Assembly: GCF_014698115.1 (NCBI RefSeq)
Contig: NZ_JACJSJ010000050.1
Location: forward strand, 1-56,100
Reading direction: 5' to 3'
Length of the DNA stretch: 56,100 bases
Source of the DNA: Nostoc sp. FACHB-973
GTDB lineage: Bacteria > Cyanobacteriota > Cyanobacteriia > Cyanobacteriales > Nostocaceae
How positions within the stretch are numbered: the stretch's first letter is position 1; every line of letters begins with the position of its first letter. The notes beneath the pieces were generated by a model that saw only the letters and a list, made by a program, of their open reading frames with translations, was not told the DNA's origin and made no database searches. This document shows, in pieces, positions 1-9,431 of the stretch. The position numbers and the translations under genes are program-made.

Positions 1-120
1 GGGGGGGATGAGGGGGATGAGGAGGACAAGAAAATAACTGTTCCCAATTCCCAATTCCCAATTCCCAATTCCCAATTCCCAATTCCCAATTCCCCACTCC
101 CCACTCCCCACTCCCTATTC
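1..120. repeat. STRR heptanucleotide array
   Basis: G-rich low-complexity sequence (1-30) is followed by about eight tandem heptamers of the type CCCAATT and then CCCCACT units. This is the short tandemly repeated repetitive (STRR) sequence class known from heterocystous cyanobacteria. The array runs up to the rmlD stop codon. No gene is seen before 115. Confidence 0.85.
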
Positions 121-990
121 TGTGAGCATTTCCCTAAGTCTTTGTCGCCAATGGGGGGGATATTTTCCTAGAAGTGTTGAAATTTTGCCACAAGCAAGGA
201 CGGAATAGGCAGGGCGACGGGCGGGTGTGGGATATTCGGGGGTTGTAATGGGGATAATATTTTCAACTTTCAAAGGAAACCCTAGCTGTTGGGCTTCTTC
301 AAAAATGGCAATGGCAAAGTCATACCAGCTAGCAACGCCGCTATTGGTGTAGTGGTATGTGCCTGCAATATCTGTGGTTAACTTAGGAATCATCTCGCCT
401 ATGACTGCGGCTATATCTTTTGCCCAAGTAGGGCTACCAATTTGATCGGCGACTATACGCATCTCTGTGCGTTCTGCACCTAGTCGTAACATGGTTTTGA
501 CAAAGTTACTTTTGCCAAAGTTTCCATAAACCCAAGCTGTGCGGAGGATGAGGTGATGGGTGCAATTTTCTTGAATTGCTTGTTCTCCTGCAAGTTTGGT
601 TTTGCCATAGACACTCAAGGGGTTAGTCGCATCGGTTTCTTGATATGGGCGACACCCATTGCCATCAAAAACGTAATCGGTGGAAATATGAATTAGAAAA
701 GCTCCTAATTTTTGGCTTTCTTCGGCAAGAATTAGAGGTGCAGTAGCATTAATAGCGGTAGCAAGTTCGGATTCGCTTTCGGCTTTGTCTACAGCTGTAT
801 AAGCAGCGGCGTTAATGATGATTTGCGGTTGCTTTGCTCTGATAATGCTACGAAGAGTGTCAGGCTCGGTAAGGTCTACTGTTGGGCGTGAAACTGAGAT
901 AGTATTGCCGTAGGATGGAAGAATTTGTTGCAATTCTTGACCGACTTGACCGTTGTTACCAATTAGCAGAATTGATTTACTCTTAGTCAT
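115..990 (-). CDS. rmlD: dTDP-4-dehydrorhamnose reductase (RmlD)
   Basis: This enzyme catalyses the last step of dTDP-L-rhamnose synthesis, the NAD(P)H-dependent reduction of dTDP-4-keto-L-rhamnose, in the cytoplasm. The 291-residue length is normal for the family. Visible motifs are the Rossmann GNNGQVG (residues 11-17), NAAAYT (60-65), STDYVFDG (103-110) and the YxxxK pair (Y128, K132) of extended short-chain dehydrogenases. It is the last gene of the minus-strand polysaccharide cluster, 92 bp after rmlC, with rmlA further upstream. Its stop codon abuts an STRR array. rmlB, needed to make the substrate, is not in the window. Confidence 0.93.
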   Translation of the reverse strand: MTKSKSILLIGNNGQVGQELQQILPSYGNTISVSRPTVDLTEPDTLRSIIRAKQPQIIINAAAYTAVDKAESESELATAINATAPLILAEESQKLGAFLIHISTDYVFDGNGCRPYQETDATNPLSVYGKTKLAGEQAIQENCTHHLILRTAWVYGNFGKSNFVKTMLRLGAERTEMRIVADQIGSPTWAKDIAAVIGEMIPKLTTDIAGTYHYTNSGVASWYDFAIAIFEEAQQLGFPLKVENIIPITTPEYPTPARRPAYSVLACGKISTLLGKYPPHWRQRLREMLTE

Positions 991-1002
991 TGGTTATTCT
1001 CC

Positions 1003-1070
1003 GCGTCCCCGTGTCCCCACGTATCTCCATATCCCCATCTCCCCACTCCCTATTCCCTACTCCCTGTGTT
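1003..1070. repeat. STRR-type CCCC-rich heptamers
   Basis: The rmlC-rmlD gap holds degenerate heptameric units of the types CGTCCCC, CATCTCC and ACTCCCT. It is repeat filler of the same class as other gaps in the window. Confidence 0.7.
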
Positions 1071-1082
1071 TCTTCAGAGCAT

Positions 1083-1628
1083 TTAATCAAAGATTTCAGC
1101 AGTTTTCAAAGATTTACCAGCTTGGTCTTTAGCTGATAAAATCGGTGAACCATTCAAAGGCCAATCTATAGCTAAATCTGGATCGTTCCATAAGATTGTG
1201 CGATCGCCTTGGGGTGCGTAGTAATCTGTAGTTTTATACAGCACTTCAGCTTTTTCTGAAAGCACGAGAAAGCCGTGAGCAAAGCCTATTGGTATCCAAA
1301 GTAGACGTTTATTCTCAGCACTGAGTTCATAACCCACCCATTTTCCAAATGTCGGCGAACTTCTTCTAATGTCTACGGCTACGTCAAATATGGTACCGAA
1401 AATTACACGAACGAGTTTACCTTGGGGTTGTTGAATTTGGTAATGCAATCCACGCAGGACGTTTTGCTTAGAGCAAGAGTGGTTATCTTGGACGAAGTTG
1501 GCAGCAATACCAGTTTCTTCAGTAAATTTTTGGTGGTTATAGGCTTCAAAAAAGAAACCGCGATCGTCTGCAAATACTTTGGGTTCGAGTTGTATAACTT
1601 CGGGAATTTTAGTATACGTAATGCTCAT
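1083..1628 (-). CDS. rmlC: dTDP-4-dehydrorhamnose 3,5-epimerase (RmlC)
   Basis: This cupin-fold enzyme epimerises C3 and C5 of dTDP-4-keto-6-deoxyglucose to give the L-rhamno intermediate that RmlD reduces. At 181 residues it has the usual length. Visible motifs are RGLHYQ (H62, the expected catalytic base), the D87 region (VDIRRSSPTFGKW), PIGFAHGF (113-120), the tyrosine-containing YKTTDYY (131-137) and WNDPDLAIDWP (147-157). It lies between rmlA and rmlD on the same strand and is probably co-transcribed with them. Confidence 0.94.
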   Translation of the reverse strand: MSITYTKIPEVIQLEPKVFADDRGFFFEAYNHQKFTEETGIAANFVQDNHSCSKQNVLRGLHYQIQQPQGKLVRVIFGTIFDVAVDIRRSSPTFGKWVGYELSAENKRLLWIPIGFAHGFLVLSEKAEVLYKTTDYYAPQGDRTILWNDPDLAIDWPLNGSPILSAKDQAGKSLKTAEIFD

Positions 1629-1733
1629 TAATATTATTAAGAATGATTTGCTACACTACTAACTTTTTGAATGATTCAACACAACAAGTATAGTTAGTAG
1701 CATAACACCTTGACCGTACCAAAATTGAGTAAA

Positions 1734-2810
1734 TTATGTGAGTTCAATTTGACAGTCATCGCCAATTAAGAATCGTAAAGCTTTCGGGCGACGGGGTGCA
1801 AGAGTCAATTGTGCCCGTTGTCCAATGACACTATCGATAATCCGCTGATGGATTCCGGCAATTTTAGCACCTTCTAAAATTACACTATGTTCTAAATCTG
1901 TATCAACGAGAGTAGCATTGTTAGCAATGCTACTATAAGGGCCAATAAAGCAGTTTTCTAAATGACAATTGTTACCAATGATTACTGGGCCACGAATTGT
2001 GCAGTTAATTACTTGAGATTTTGCACCGATTTGAACTCGCCCAATAATCTGACTTTGGGCATCGACTTCGCCGAGAACTGATGCTGTCAAATAAGTGTCG
2101 AGAACTAAACGATTAGCTTCTAATAAATCATCTTTTTTACCAGTATCTAACCACCAGCCTTGGAGTTTGTGTGCGACAACGTGCTTTTGCTGATTAATTA
2201 GATATTGAATAGCATCAGTGATTTCGAGTTCGCCTCTAGTGGAAGGTTGGATATTGGCGATCGCATCAAAGATGATGTGAGAAAAGAAATAAACCCCTAC
2301 CAATGCCAGATTTGAAGGAGGAACTTTCGGTTTTTCAATTAACTGCAATACCTTTCCTGTATCATCGACCTCAGCTACACCAAAGGCGGTAGGATTGGCA
2401 ACAGGACGTAGAAGAATTAAAGCATCAGGCTGTTGTTGGCTAAATTGTTGCAGAAAGTAACTTAAGTCGCCTAATTGAATTAGGTTATCGCCCAAATACA
2501 TCACAAACGGAGAATCCCCTAAAAACGGACGGGCGATTTGGACAGCGTGAGCAAGTCCGGCTGGCTGGTCTTGTAATATGTAGGTAATGTTCGCTCCAAA
2601 GTATTCTCCATTTCCCGTTTTTGCTTGAACTTCTGCGCCAGTTTCCGGGCTAATGATGATACCAATATCAGTAATACCAGCAGCAACCATTTCTTCAATG
2701 CCGTACCATAAAACAGGTTTGTTAGCAACTGGTACGAGTTGTTTTGCTCCGCTGTAGGTGAGGGGACGCAGACGTGTACCTTTACCACCAGAGAGAATTA
2801 GTGCTTTCAT
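1734..2810 (-). CDS. rmlA: glucose-1-phosphate thymidylyltransferase, long form (RmlA)
   Basis: This nucleotidyltransferase makes dTDP-glucose from dTTP and glucose-1-phosphate, the first step toward dTDP-rhamnose. The signature GGKGTRL (8-14), the substrate-binding KQLVPVANKP (23-32) and YLGDN with a probable metal-binding D108 are visible. At 358 residues it is longer than the classical ~290-residue RmlA. The extra C-terminus (about 245-345) has the hexapeptide-like spacing (IIGxxxxIxxx) of a left-handed beta helix, so it belongs to the long RfbA-like subfamily. It precedes rmlC and rmlD in the transcription order. Confidence 0.92.
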   Translation of the reverse strand: MKALILSGGKGTRLRPLTYSGAKQLVPVANKPVLWYGIEEMVAAGITDIGIIISPETGAEVQAKTGNGEYFGANITYILQDQPAGLAHAVQIARPFLGDSPFVMYLGDNLIQLGDLSYFLQQFSQQQPDALILLRPVANPTAFGVAEVDDTGKVLQLIEKPKVPPSNLALVGVYFFSHIIFDAIANIQPSTRGELEITDAIQYLINQQKHVVAHKLQGWWLDTGKKDDLLEANRLVLDTYLTASVLGEVDAQSQIIGRVQIGAKSQVINCTIRGPVIIGNNCHLENCFIGPYSSIANNATLVDTDLEHSVILEGAKIAGIHQRIIDSVIGQRAQLTLAPRRPKALRFLIGDDCQIELT

Positions 2811-2821
2811 AAGGATTTGTT

Positions 2822-2905
2822 ATTGGGCATTGGGCATTGGGCATGGGGCATGGGGCATTTGTTATTCTCCGCGTCCCCGCGTCTCCGTGTCCCCGCGTCC
2901 TCTGC
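2822..2905. repeat. STRR heptamers between rmlA and the GT4 gene
   Basis: Tandem units of the type TTGGGCA are followed by CGTCCCC-like units. This is noncoding filler typical of this genome. Confidence 0.75.
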
Positions 2906-2919
2906 TCAACGGTAATATT

Positions 2920-3990
2920 CTACACGTAGCGGGATAATACTTCGGCGGTTGCTTGTCCGGTTTTTTCCCAACTGAATTGTTGGCAGCGGATAATTCCTTG
3001 ATTAGAAAGGCGCGATCGCAATGCTGAATCAGTGGCGATCGCTTCCATCGCCTCTGTAATTTCTCTAGTGTTGTAGGGGTCAATTAGAATCGCCGCGTCC
3101 CCAGCTACTTCGGGTAGGGAGGAGAGATTGGAAGTAATTACTGGAGTACCACAAGCCATTGCTTCCAAGACTGGTAAACCAAAACCTTCCCATAGACTAG
3201 GGAAGACAAGGGCGATCGCTTGATTGATGATTTTTGGCAATTCGCTGTAAGGAACGTAGTCCAAGAATTTTACTCGATGGGTGATGCCGAGTTGGGCAAC
3301 TTGGGCTTTTAAGGTTGGGGTGTAACGGCGATCGCTTGGCCCTGCTAACCACAGTTCATAGTCGCCACTGTTTGGTAGTGCAGCGAAGGCAGTAATTAAA
3401 CGTTCAGGATTTTTATGAGGATTATGCCGTCCTAAATAAAGGAAATAATTTTTGCTTGGCAAATCTAAAAAACGAAAATTTTCGCTGTCATATCCTAGTG
3501 CGATCGCAGTCATTTTTTCCTCAGAAACTCCCAAAAATTTGCTTAAATCTTCAGCCGTTGCCTGAGAATTACAAATAACATGTTTTGATTGTTGGATGAC
3601 AGCATGAATATAATAACTACAATAAAGTCGCTGTGTTCTCGAAAACCATTGGGGAAATCTTAAAGGAATTAAATCATGAACAGTAACAACATAAGAACAC
3701 GAAGAAAATAAAGGAGCTTCTGGGATAGGAGAAAATATTAATGTAGACTTCATATTTTCATAAAAACTCGGCAGTTTAAATTGCGTCCATAGCAAGCGCT
3801 TTAAATGTCCCTTCATGCCAAAATCCGTCGTCATGTCTGGTGGCGAATGATGACATTTAATTCCAGGAAACTCCCTTGGACTTAATACCTCAATATCTAA
3901 CTCTTTTAGCTCTTTTAATAAATTCAAACTATAACTTAACCAACCTGTCGGTTGAGTTGGAGCAAAAGATAAATTTGCTAAAATAGACAT
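2920..3990 (-). CDS. family 4 glycosyltransferase
   Basis: A GT-B fold retaining glycosyltransferase, 356 residues, cytoplasmic or membrane-peripheral, probably adding one sugar to the lipid-linked repeat unit. Visible motifs are VHDLIPL (104-110), the C-domain entry LYLGRHNPHKNP (184-195, as in mannosyltransferase-like GT4 members), and the donor-binding EGFGLPVLEAMACGTPV with the E268/E276 EX7E pair. It is the gene immediately upstream of rmlA in the same direction, so rhamnose or a neutral hexose is a plausible donor. Donor specificity cannot be read from the sequence. Confidence 0.85.
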   Translation of the reverse strand: MSILANLSFAPTQPTGWLSYSLNLLKELKELDIEVLSPREFPGIKCHHSPPDMTTDFGMKGHLKRLLWTQFKLPSFYENMKSTLIFSPIPEAPLFSSCSYVVTVHDLIPLRFPQWFSRTQRLYCSYYIHAVIQQSKHVICNSQATAEDLSKFLGVSEEKMTAIALGYDSENFRFLDLPSKNYFLYLGRHNPHKNPERLITAFAALPNSGDYELWLAGPSDRRYTPTLKAQVAQLGITHRVKFLDYVPYSELPKIINQAIALVFPSLWEGFGLPVLEAMACGTPVITSNLSSLPEVAGDAAILIDPYNTREITEAMEAIATDSALRSRLSNQGIIRCQQFSWEKTGQATAEVLSRYV

Positions 3991-4108
3991 ATAGAGTTCC
4001 CATACAGATGCAGTACAACATTATATAGCAAGGTGTAGGGAACAGTGCCGTGCCCGTACAGGTGTACTTCACTAGATGGGGAAACGCCATAATAAAATCA
4101 TTGTCTGA

Positions 4109-5020
4109 TTAATGAGATACTTCAATGGCAGATTTTTTGGCAGTAAATAACAATCTAATAATTTTTAGACTGTTAGGATTACCTGTAGTTAAAAATTCAC
4201 CAAAAAATTTATAAAAAAGATATACACGTAATATAAATTGCTCCCACCAAGGACGATGCTTTTGATAATAATAAATCTGGCTACGTCTATATTCTATAGC
4301 CATTGCATTTGCAGCCTTTTGAATTGAATATCCTTGCAAATGAATCAAAGATACATGAGGCGTGTAGATAATTTTATATCCTTGATACTGCGCTCTCTGA
4401 CATAAATCTGATTCTTCAAAATACATGAAAAATTTTTCATCAAATCCACCTAATTCATGAAATAAACTTGAACGAATAAAAAAAGCAGCCCCGACAATAA
4501 TATCCACTTCTTGAATTTCTTGAAATTTTTGCTCAATCAAATTTTGCTCAGAGGTATTTAGATAATCTCGATGCATATTCCGAGCTTGATATTCTCCTTT
4601 AATTCCTAATGCCGGCGAAACAGAAATTTGTAAACTACCATCTCGATTCAGCAATTTTGGCCCAATAATTCCTACTTTTGGGTCTGCTTGCATTAACTCA
4701 ATTAGATGGGGTAGAATATTACTAGTAAGTACAGTATCAGTATTTAATAAAAATAAAAATTCTCCCCTTGCAACTTTTGCACCTGCATTATTTCCTGCTC
4801 CAAAACCGCGATTTTCAGTTTGTCTAAGTAGATGAACTTCAGGGAATTTGTCTGTAATTAATTCAACACTCCTATCGCTAGAGGCGTTATCTACAACAAT
4901 AATTTCGTAGCTAGGTATATCAATAAATTTTTTTAGAGAATTTAAGCAATCTGGTAAAATTTCGGCTCCATTATAGTTGACTAAAATAATCGATACTGAA
5001 ATAGGTTGTTGCTGGTTCAT
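4109..5020 (-). CDS. family 2 glycosyltransferase, rhamnosyltransferase-like
   Basis: A GT-A fold inverting glycosyltransferase of the WbbL type, 303 residues. Visible motifs are ILVNYNGAE (12-20), VVDNASSDRS (42-51), the metal-binding LNTDT (92-96), and the acceptor/base segment YFEESDLCQRA (200-210). The C-terminus is amphipathic and aromatic, suggesting peripheral membrane association. Its start overlaps the stop of the upstream GT2 gene by 4 bp (ATGA), a sign of translational coupling. With rmlACD nearby, dTDP-L-rhamnose is the likely donor, which is an inference. Confidence 0.82.
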   Translation of the reverse strand: MNQQQPISVSIILVNYNGAEILPDCLNSLKKFIDIPSYEIIVVDNASSDRSVELITDKFPEVHLLRQTENRGFGAGNNAGAKVARGEFLFLLNTDTVLTSNILPHLIELMQADPKVGIIGPKLLNRDGSLQISVSPALGIKGEYQARNMHRDYLNTSEQNLIEQKFQEIQEVDIIVGAAFFIRSSLFHELGGFDEKFFMYFEESDLCQRAQYQGYKIIYTPHVSLIHLQGYSIQKAANAMAIEYRRSQIYYYQKHRPWWEQFILRVYLFYKFFGEFLTTGNPNSLKIIRLLFTAKKSAIEVSH

Positions 5021-6042
5021 TTGTTTTGAAGATTGCTTTTAATAGCTGGAAATTTTGGCAACAACTTGAAGATATAATTTTTAATTTGTTGAATATCGAA
5101 TAAAATTTTAAAAATCCAAATTCGTAGTGCTATACCTTCAGAACGATATCCTACCTTCCAACTTTGGTAACAAAGCTTAAGAATACCCAAACCAAAATCT
5201 AAGCGGCGATCGTCAAAAGGATTATACCAATTTGAATCTAATTTTTGGTAAAATCTAGCTTCAAATGCTTTACTCAAATTACTATGAATTAAATAGCTTT
5301 TACCTGTAATGCGATACTTTTTCTGGAACCACAGAATCATTTCAGTGTAAAAATTACCAGCATTTTGCATTGCTCCTACCACATTGGAAGTATGCAGCCT
5401 ATAGCGGACTAATGGTTGGCGAATATGTCCAATTTTACCTTTTTGAATTGCAACCAATGCTACCCACCAGTCGTGGTGCCAACCAATTTCATTTTGTTGG
5501 GGAAAGGGTAGAATATCGGTAATGAGAGAACTACAAAACAACAACGAACACCCGGTGACGACGTTGCGAAGTAGCAATAATTCCACCGTAGCTTTTTCAG
5601 GTTGGCGTCCTTCAAAATCCCAAGTAGAATGATTGATAGTTTGGTCGTGACTGTCGATAAGTTCTAGATCGGAATGGACTAGAAGTGCTTGTTCTGAGCG
5701 TAATTTTGCTATCAATATTTCTAGTTTTTGTGCTTGCCAAATATCATCTTGATCGGAAAAGGCGATCGCTGTAATTGTAGAGTCTTGAACACAGTATTGC
5801 AAACCACGCTGAAAATTGTAATAAGGCTTCAGATTCTCGTTATGAAAATGACAGATAAATCGTGAATCATTTTCAAGAATTTTTTGAATTTCAGCTTGAT
5901 ATTGAAGTTGGGAACAGTCATCAACAATATGACAAACCCAGTTATGCCAAGTTTGGTTTTGAATCGACTGGATCTGTTTTTGGAAATATTCAACCTGAGG
6001 ATTATATGTCGCTAAAACAATGCCAATTTTTTCTTTACCCAT
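5017..6042 (-). CDS. family 2 glycosyltransferase with DQDDIW motif
   Basis: A second GT-A glycosyltransferase, 341 residues. It shows IVLATYNPQ (8-16), the nucleotide-binding VDDCS (40-44), DQDDIW (97-102) and GWHHDWW (187-193). The DQDDIW form occurs in rhamnosyl- and related transferases of O-antigen clusters. It overlaps the next GT2 gene by 4 bp, so the two probably act in sequence on the same repeat unit. Two HIP1 sites lie at or just upstream of this gene; the next downstream-in-coordinate stretch to about 9.98 kb has none. Confidence 0.82.
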   Translation of the reverse strand: MGKEKIGIVLATYNPQVEYFQKQIQSIQNQTWHNWVCHIVDDCSQLQYQAEIQKILENDSRFICHFHNENLKPYYNFQRGLQYCVQDSTITAIAFSDQDDIWQAQKLEILIAKLRSEQALLVHSDLELIDSHDQTINHSTWDFEGRQPEKATVELLLLRNVVTGCSLLFCSSLITDILPFPQQNEIGWHHDWWVALVAIQKGKIGHIRQPLVRYRLHTSNVVGAMQNAGNFYTEMILWFQKKYRITGKSYLIHSNLSKAFEARFYQKLDSNWYNPFDDRRLDFGLGILKLCYQSWKVGYRSEGIALRIWIFKILFDIQQIKNYIFKLLPKFPAIKSNLQNK

Positions 6043-6157
6043 TAAAGTGCGATCGCTACTGATCTAAAGGTAGTCATTAACAGCCTGAAACAACCGAATT
6101 TACTTAATATACAGGATAGTTATTTTGTACAGTGCGTAGGTTCTAAATATTTTTGAA

Positions 6158-6547
6158 TTATTTTTTCCAGACTAGTAATATAACACCGATAATAATTAAA
6201 CTTAAACCTACTATACGGGTAATGGGAATAGGTTCTTTGAATACGAAGTAACCTAGCAATACAGAAAAAACATAGACTAACGACACAGATGGGGCAGCGA
6301 TGCTGAGATTCACTCTAGTTAAGAGCAGAATATAAGCTAAAGCGCCTAGAGCATAAAAGGCCAGCCCTCCTATCAATTCGGGTATTGTGATAATACGAAT
6401 AATATGACTAACAGCGTTCTCAACACTAACTTTTCCTAACTTGCTTGCTCCTGCTTTTAAGAAAAATTGCCCCACCACGCTGGTTAAAACTGACATGAGC
6501 AATAAATAAAATTCTTGCAGTGTCACTGAAATTTCCTCTGAACCCAA
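6158..6547 (-). CDS. small EamA/SMR-like membrane protein
   Basis: A 129-residue protein with about four hydrophobic helices (roughly 11-30, 52-75, 80-100 and 107-127) and conserved-looking GQFFLKAGA and FKEPIPITRIVGLSLIIIGV segments. This is the layout of half-size drug/metabolite-transporter (EamA/SMR, ArnE-like) proteins that work as dimers. It lies directly after a GT-C-like gene and a DPM1/GtrB-like gene. I therefore infer that it may flip the polyprenyl-phosphate-sugar, the role GtrA plays in phage-type glucosylation operons. It is not itself a recognisable GtrA. Confidence 0.7.
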   Translation of the reverse strand: MGSEEISVTLQEFYLLLMSVLTSVVGQFFLKAGASKLGKVSVENAVSHIIRIITIPELIGGLAFYALGALAYILLLTRVNLSIAAPSVSLVYVFSVLLGYFVFKEPIPITRIVGLSLIIIGVILLVWKK

Positions 6548-6616
6548 ATTTTTAATACTGGACTTTTTGTTATTTTCGCATCCTGTATCTGCTCTTTTAT
6601 TTCAAGCATTTACTAG

Positions 6617-8398
6617 TCACTTTTGTATCATACGACTGCCATTTAGCTGAAAATATTTTCCTGTATTGGCATCAAATGCCCATGCTACCAATTTAACAGA
6701 ACTACTGGTATTTTCAGCAAAATAAAAAGATTTTTGCCAGCCTGATTTTAGGTAATTTTTTTGATTTAATGCTTTAGCTACATCAGCTCTTTCCAATTTT
6801 ATATCATTAACCAATGAAAACATACGAAATCTGCCTCTAGATATCTCATATGTCAGAATTACAGAGTCAGCAGGTTCAACTCTATCAGGCAATACAGCCC
6901 ATCCAGAAGCTAAATATGAGCCATCGGCATTCTTGGTTATATTGTCAAACCAGCCATAATTCTTTTGGCTTACTTGGTTATTTTGGTTTGTTTCTTCAAT
7001 AATGCTATTCTTGACTAAAGGTGGTGTCAAAAGTCCTAACTTATCAATAACATTTGCATACTTAGTTAAAAAATTTAAGTCTGGAAAGACTTTTTGTTCT
7101 AAGCAGTCATTAAGTGGCAAAATATTTATAAATTCCAAACAAGATTTTCCCACTAATCTATCTTTTCTGACATCATTCATAGTAAGAATTGCTTGTGTAG
7201 ATGCTAAGAGATGTAAAACTAAGATTATTGCTGTGAAAAAAAATATGCTACTATCCCGTAGCTTTGTAGAGTTACTTAAAATATCTTTATTTTTAATGTC
7301 GTCATAAATAATAACTACAATGTAAATTAAGGAAATTGTCAAATACGCTGAAAAGGTTGTGTACCTCGATGATAAAGATTGTTCTACTCCAAAACCAACT
7401 CTTCCTGAGGTAGTTATAATTGCACTAATAAAACTATACATGGCAATAGTTAACCAACCAGCAACATTGTGCAAAAGAGCCAAGTCTTTAATAGATTTTA
7501 ATAAGTAAATACATGAAGCTAATAAAATTAATATTAAAGCCAAGCCAATAAGTGGCGATATTATTAAACTTGTTTCTCGGTTTCCCAAACCAAGTGGCGC
7601 ACCTAGAAAGGACAAAAAATAATTAATTGCATGTCCTGGATGTACAAGTCCTTCTGAAAAGCTAGGATGCTGGGATGGCTTTTTGTAATTATAAAAATAA
7701 GCTACTGCATTAGTTATAAAAGCAAATGTCCAACCTAATATTAACCATCTTTTTTTGCTAAATACATCTTGACATTTGATAAAAAGAACAGGAAAAACTA
7801 CAATCCAGGATAAAAGTCCGTTAGCGTAGGAAAAAGTACTAATTGTACAGAGACAGATACAAAGAAAAAATTTAGATTTGCTACTCAGTTGTGAATACGC
7901 TATTAAAAGGCAAGTTGTAATGCAGGCTATAGGCACAAAAACAACAATCTGTATACCCCATAGCCAATTCTCCCATTGGATTGGGGCAAATATCAGTAAA
8001 TTTGTGATAGCAGCGGTGGACAATCTCTTTATTAAACTACCTTGAATAGTTAAGCTATTAAGGCGATAAAGGTTGAAAGATACAATGCAAGCTAATAAAA
8101 AGATAATTAACATTTCATAACGTACATCCCAACCTGTAATAGAACCTAAGCCTATAAATATTAACCTTGGGAAAAATTTTCTACTTTCATTGTGCTGGGC
8201 AATTAAATCGCTAAAATCAAGAGAGCCATTATGAAATTTTTCAAATAATGGAGCAACTGCCCACTGATCCCAATATGGTACATTAACCGAGTAAGCATTG
8301 ATCAAAAACCCCGTAAATAAAGCGGGAAGAATAGCAATTATAAATAATATACAGATAATATAACTACTTTTATTCAGAAATTTGCTTTGAACTCTCAT
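6617..8398 (-). CDS. large polytopic membrane protein, possible GT-C glycosyltransferase
   Basis: A 593-residue protein. TM1 (about 13-34) is followed by a loop carrying VPYWDQW (40-46) and HNESRKFFPRL (69-79), then about ten further hydrophobic segments to about residue 400. The last ~130 residues form a soluble domain. An acidic residue in the first extracytoplasmic loop is usual for GT-C enzymes, which use polyprenyl-phosphate sugars. The C-terminal domain contains ASGWAVLP and RADVAKAL and resembles a segment of the 1534-residue glycosyltransferase at 13243. Its start codon lies 29 bp inside the GtrB-like gene. Strongly AT-rich, no HIP1 sites. Function is inferred from topology and context. 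Confidence 0.6.
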   Translation of the reverse strand: MRVQSKFLNKSSYIICILFIIAILPALFTGFLINAYSVNVPYWDQWAVAPLFEKFHNGSLDFSDLIAQHNESRKFFPRLIFIGLGSITGWDVRYEMLIIFLLACIVSFNLYRLNSLTIQGSLIKRLSTAAITNLLIFAPIQWENWLWGIQIVVFVPIACITTCLLIAYSQLSSKSKFFLCICLCTISTFSYANGLLSWIVVFPVLFIKCQDVFSKKRWLILGWTFAFITNAVAYFYNYKKPSQHPSFSEGLVHPGHAINYFLSFLGAPLGLGNRETSLIISPLIGLALILILLASCIYLLKSIKDLALLHNVAGWLTIAMYSFISAIITTSGRVGFGVEQSLSSRYTTFSAYLTISLIYIVVIIYDDIKNKDILSNSTKLRDSSIFFFTAIILVLHLLASTQAILTMNDVRKDRLVGKSCLEFINILPLNDCLEQKVFPDLNFLTKYANVIDKLGLLTPPLVKNSIIEETNQNNQVSQKNYGWFDNITKNADGSYLASGWAVLPDRVEPADSVILTYEISRGRFRMFSLVNDIKLERADVAKALNQKNYLKSGWQKSFYFAENTSSSVKLVAWAFDANTGKYFQLNGSRMIQK

Positions 8399-9347
8399 AG
8401 TAATTTACCTCTTCTTGAAAACCAATTTTTTCATCTATAATATAGTACGGTCTTTGCTTTACTTCATCATAAATACGTCCAATATATTCTCCAATAATTC
8501 CTAAAAAAAACAGTTGTACTCCTCCTATAAAAAAAGTTGTAGTTAAACCATAAGTCCAGTTTAAAAAATCCTGTCCTAAAATGAATTTAAAGAACAAACC
8601 AATTAACCCTAATATAAAAGCAGAGATAGAGGACACTATGCCAAGAAATGTAGCTATTTTGAGGGGGATAGTAGAAAAAGAAAATATAGCATCAAACGCC
8701 AATTTAAATAATTTGATAAGCGTTACCCTTGGTTCCCCTCTAAATCTTGGCCCACGCTCTACAGGAATACCTACCTGCTTAAACCCAGCGTATGCTCTCA
8801 GTCCACTAATGTATTTATTTTGCTCAGGCATAGAGCGTAATGCAAGTACTACTTTTCTATCCATTAATGAAAAAATACCTGCGTCTAAAGGAAGTTTTAG
8901 ACCTGCAAGTCCATTTAAAAGGCGGTAAAACAGGGTAAATGTTAAACTTTTAAGAAAATTCTCTTTTCTTTTTTTACGAATTGCATATACAACGGCATAT
9001 CCCTGTTTCCACTTTTCTACAAAACTAAGAATTTCCTCAGGAGCATCTTGTAAGTCTCCATCCATCAGTATCACAGCTTTACCTTTAGCATGGTCTATAC
9101 CTGCTGAAAGGCTAGATTGATGTCCAAAATTTCTAGAAAAACTGATAATTTTAATTTCGGGATGTGAAAGTCTCAGTTTTGTTAAAATTTCAAGTGAATC
9201 ATCATAACTACCATCGTTAATAAAAATAACTTCGCTGTTTCCATCAAGTTCTCCGAGAACTTTGTGAAGTCGCTGCCATAATTCTTGTATAATTTCTTCT
9301 TCATTAAATATGGGAATTACAACTGAATATTTGATTTGTTTTAACAT
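8370..9347 (-). CDS. polyprenyl-phosphate glycosyltransferase (DPM1/GtrB-like)
   Basis: A GT2 enzyme of 325 residues, with a catalytic domain (1-225) and two C-terminal helices (about 232-258 and 267-290), the GtrB/ArnC/DPM1-like layout. Motifs are VIPIFNEEE (10-18), INDGSYDD (43-50), SRNFGHQSSLSAG (71-83) and MDGDLQDAPE (95-104). Such enzymes transfer a sugar from a nucleotide donor to undecaprenyl phosphate on the cytoplasmic face. It is first in a three-gene set with the GT-C-like protein (29-bp overlap) and the small EamA/SMR-like protein, suggesting side-branch sugar addition outside the membrane. Confidence 0.83.
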   Translation of the reverse strand: MLKQIKYSVVIPIFNEEEIIQELWQRLHKVLGELDGNSEVIFINDGSYDDSLEILTKLRLSHPEIKIISFSRNFGHQSSLSAGIDHAKGKAVILMDGDLQDAPEEILSFVEKWKQGYAVVYAIRKKRKENFLKSLTFTLFYRLLNGLAGLKLPLDAGIFSLMDRKVVLALRSMPEQNKYISGLRAYAGFKQVGIPVERGPRFRGEPRVTLIKLFKLAFDAIFSFSTIPLKIATFLGIVSSISAFILGLIGLFFKFILGQDFLNWTYGLTTTFFIGGVQLFFLGIIGEYIGRIYDEVKQRPYYIIDEKIGFQEEVNYYESSKQISE

Positions 9348-9431
9348 CTTATCTCGGTTGCCTCATTAAAACAAATTGCTCGTAATGAAAAGGATTCTTG
9401 AAATTAAATTATTACTCAATGACTATTTTTG

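Noticed and set aside
41..120. CRISPR-like array
   Set aside because: The repeats are contiguous heptamers without spacers, typical STRR sequence; the same holds for the arrays at 23716, 39961 and 45166.
1422..1631. plus-strand ORF over rmlC
   Set aside because: Shadow of rmlC on the other strand, with no independent support.
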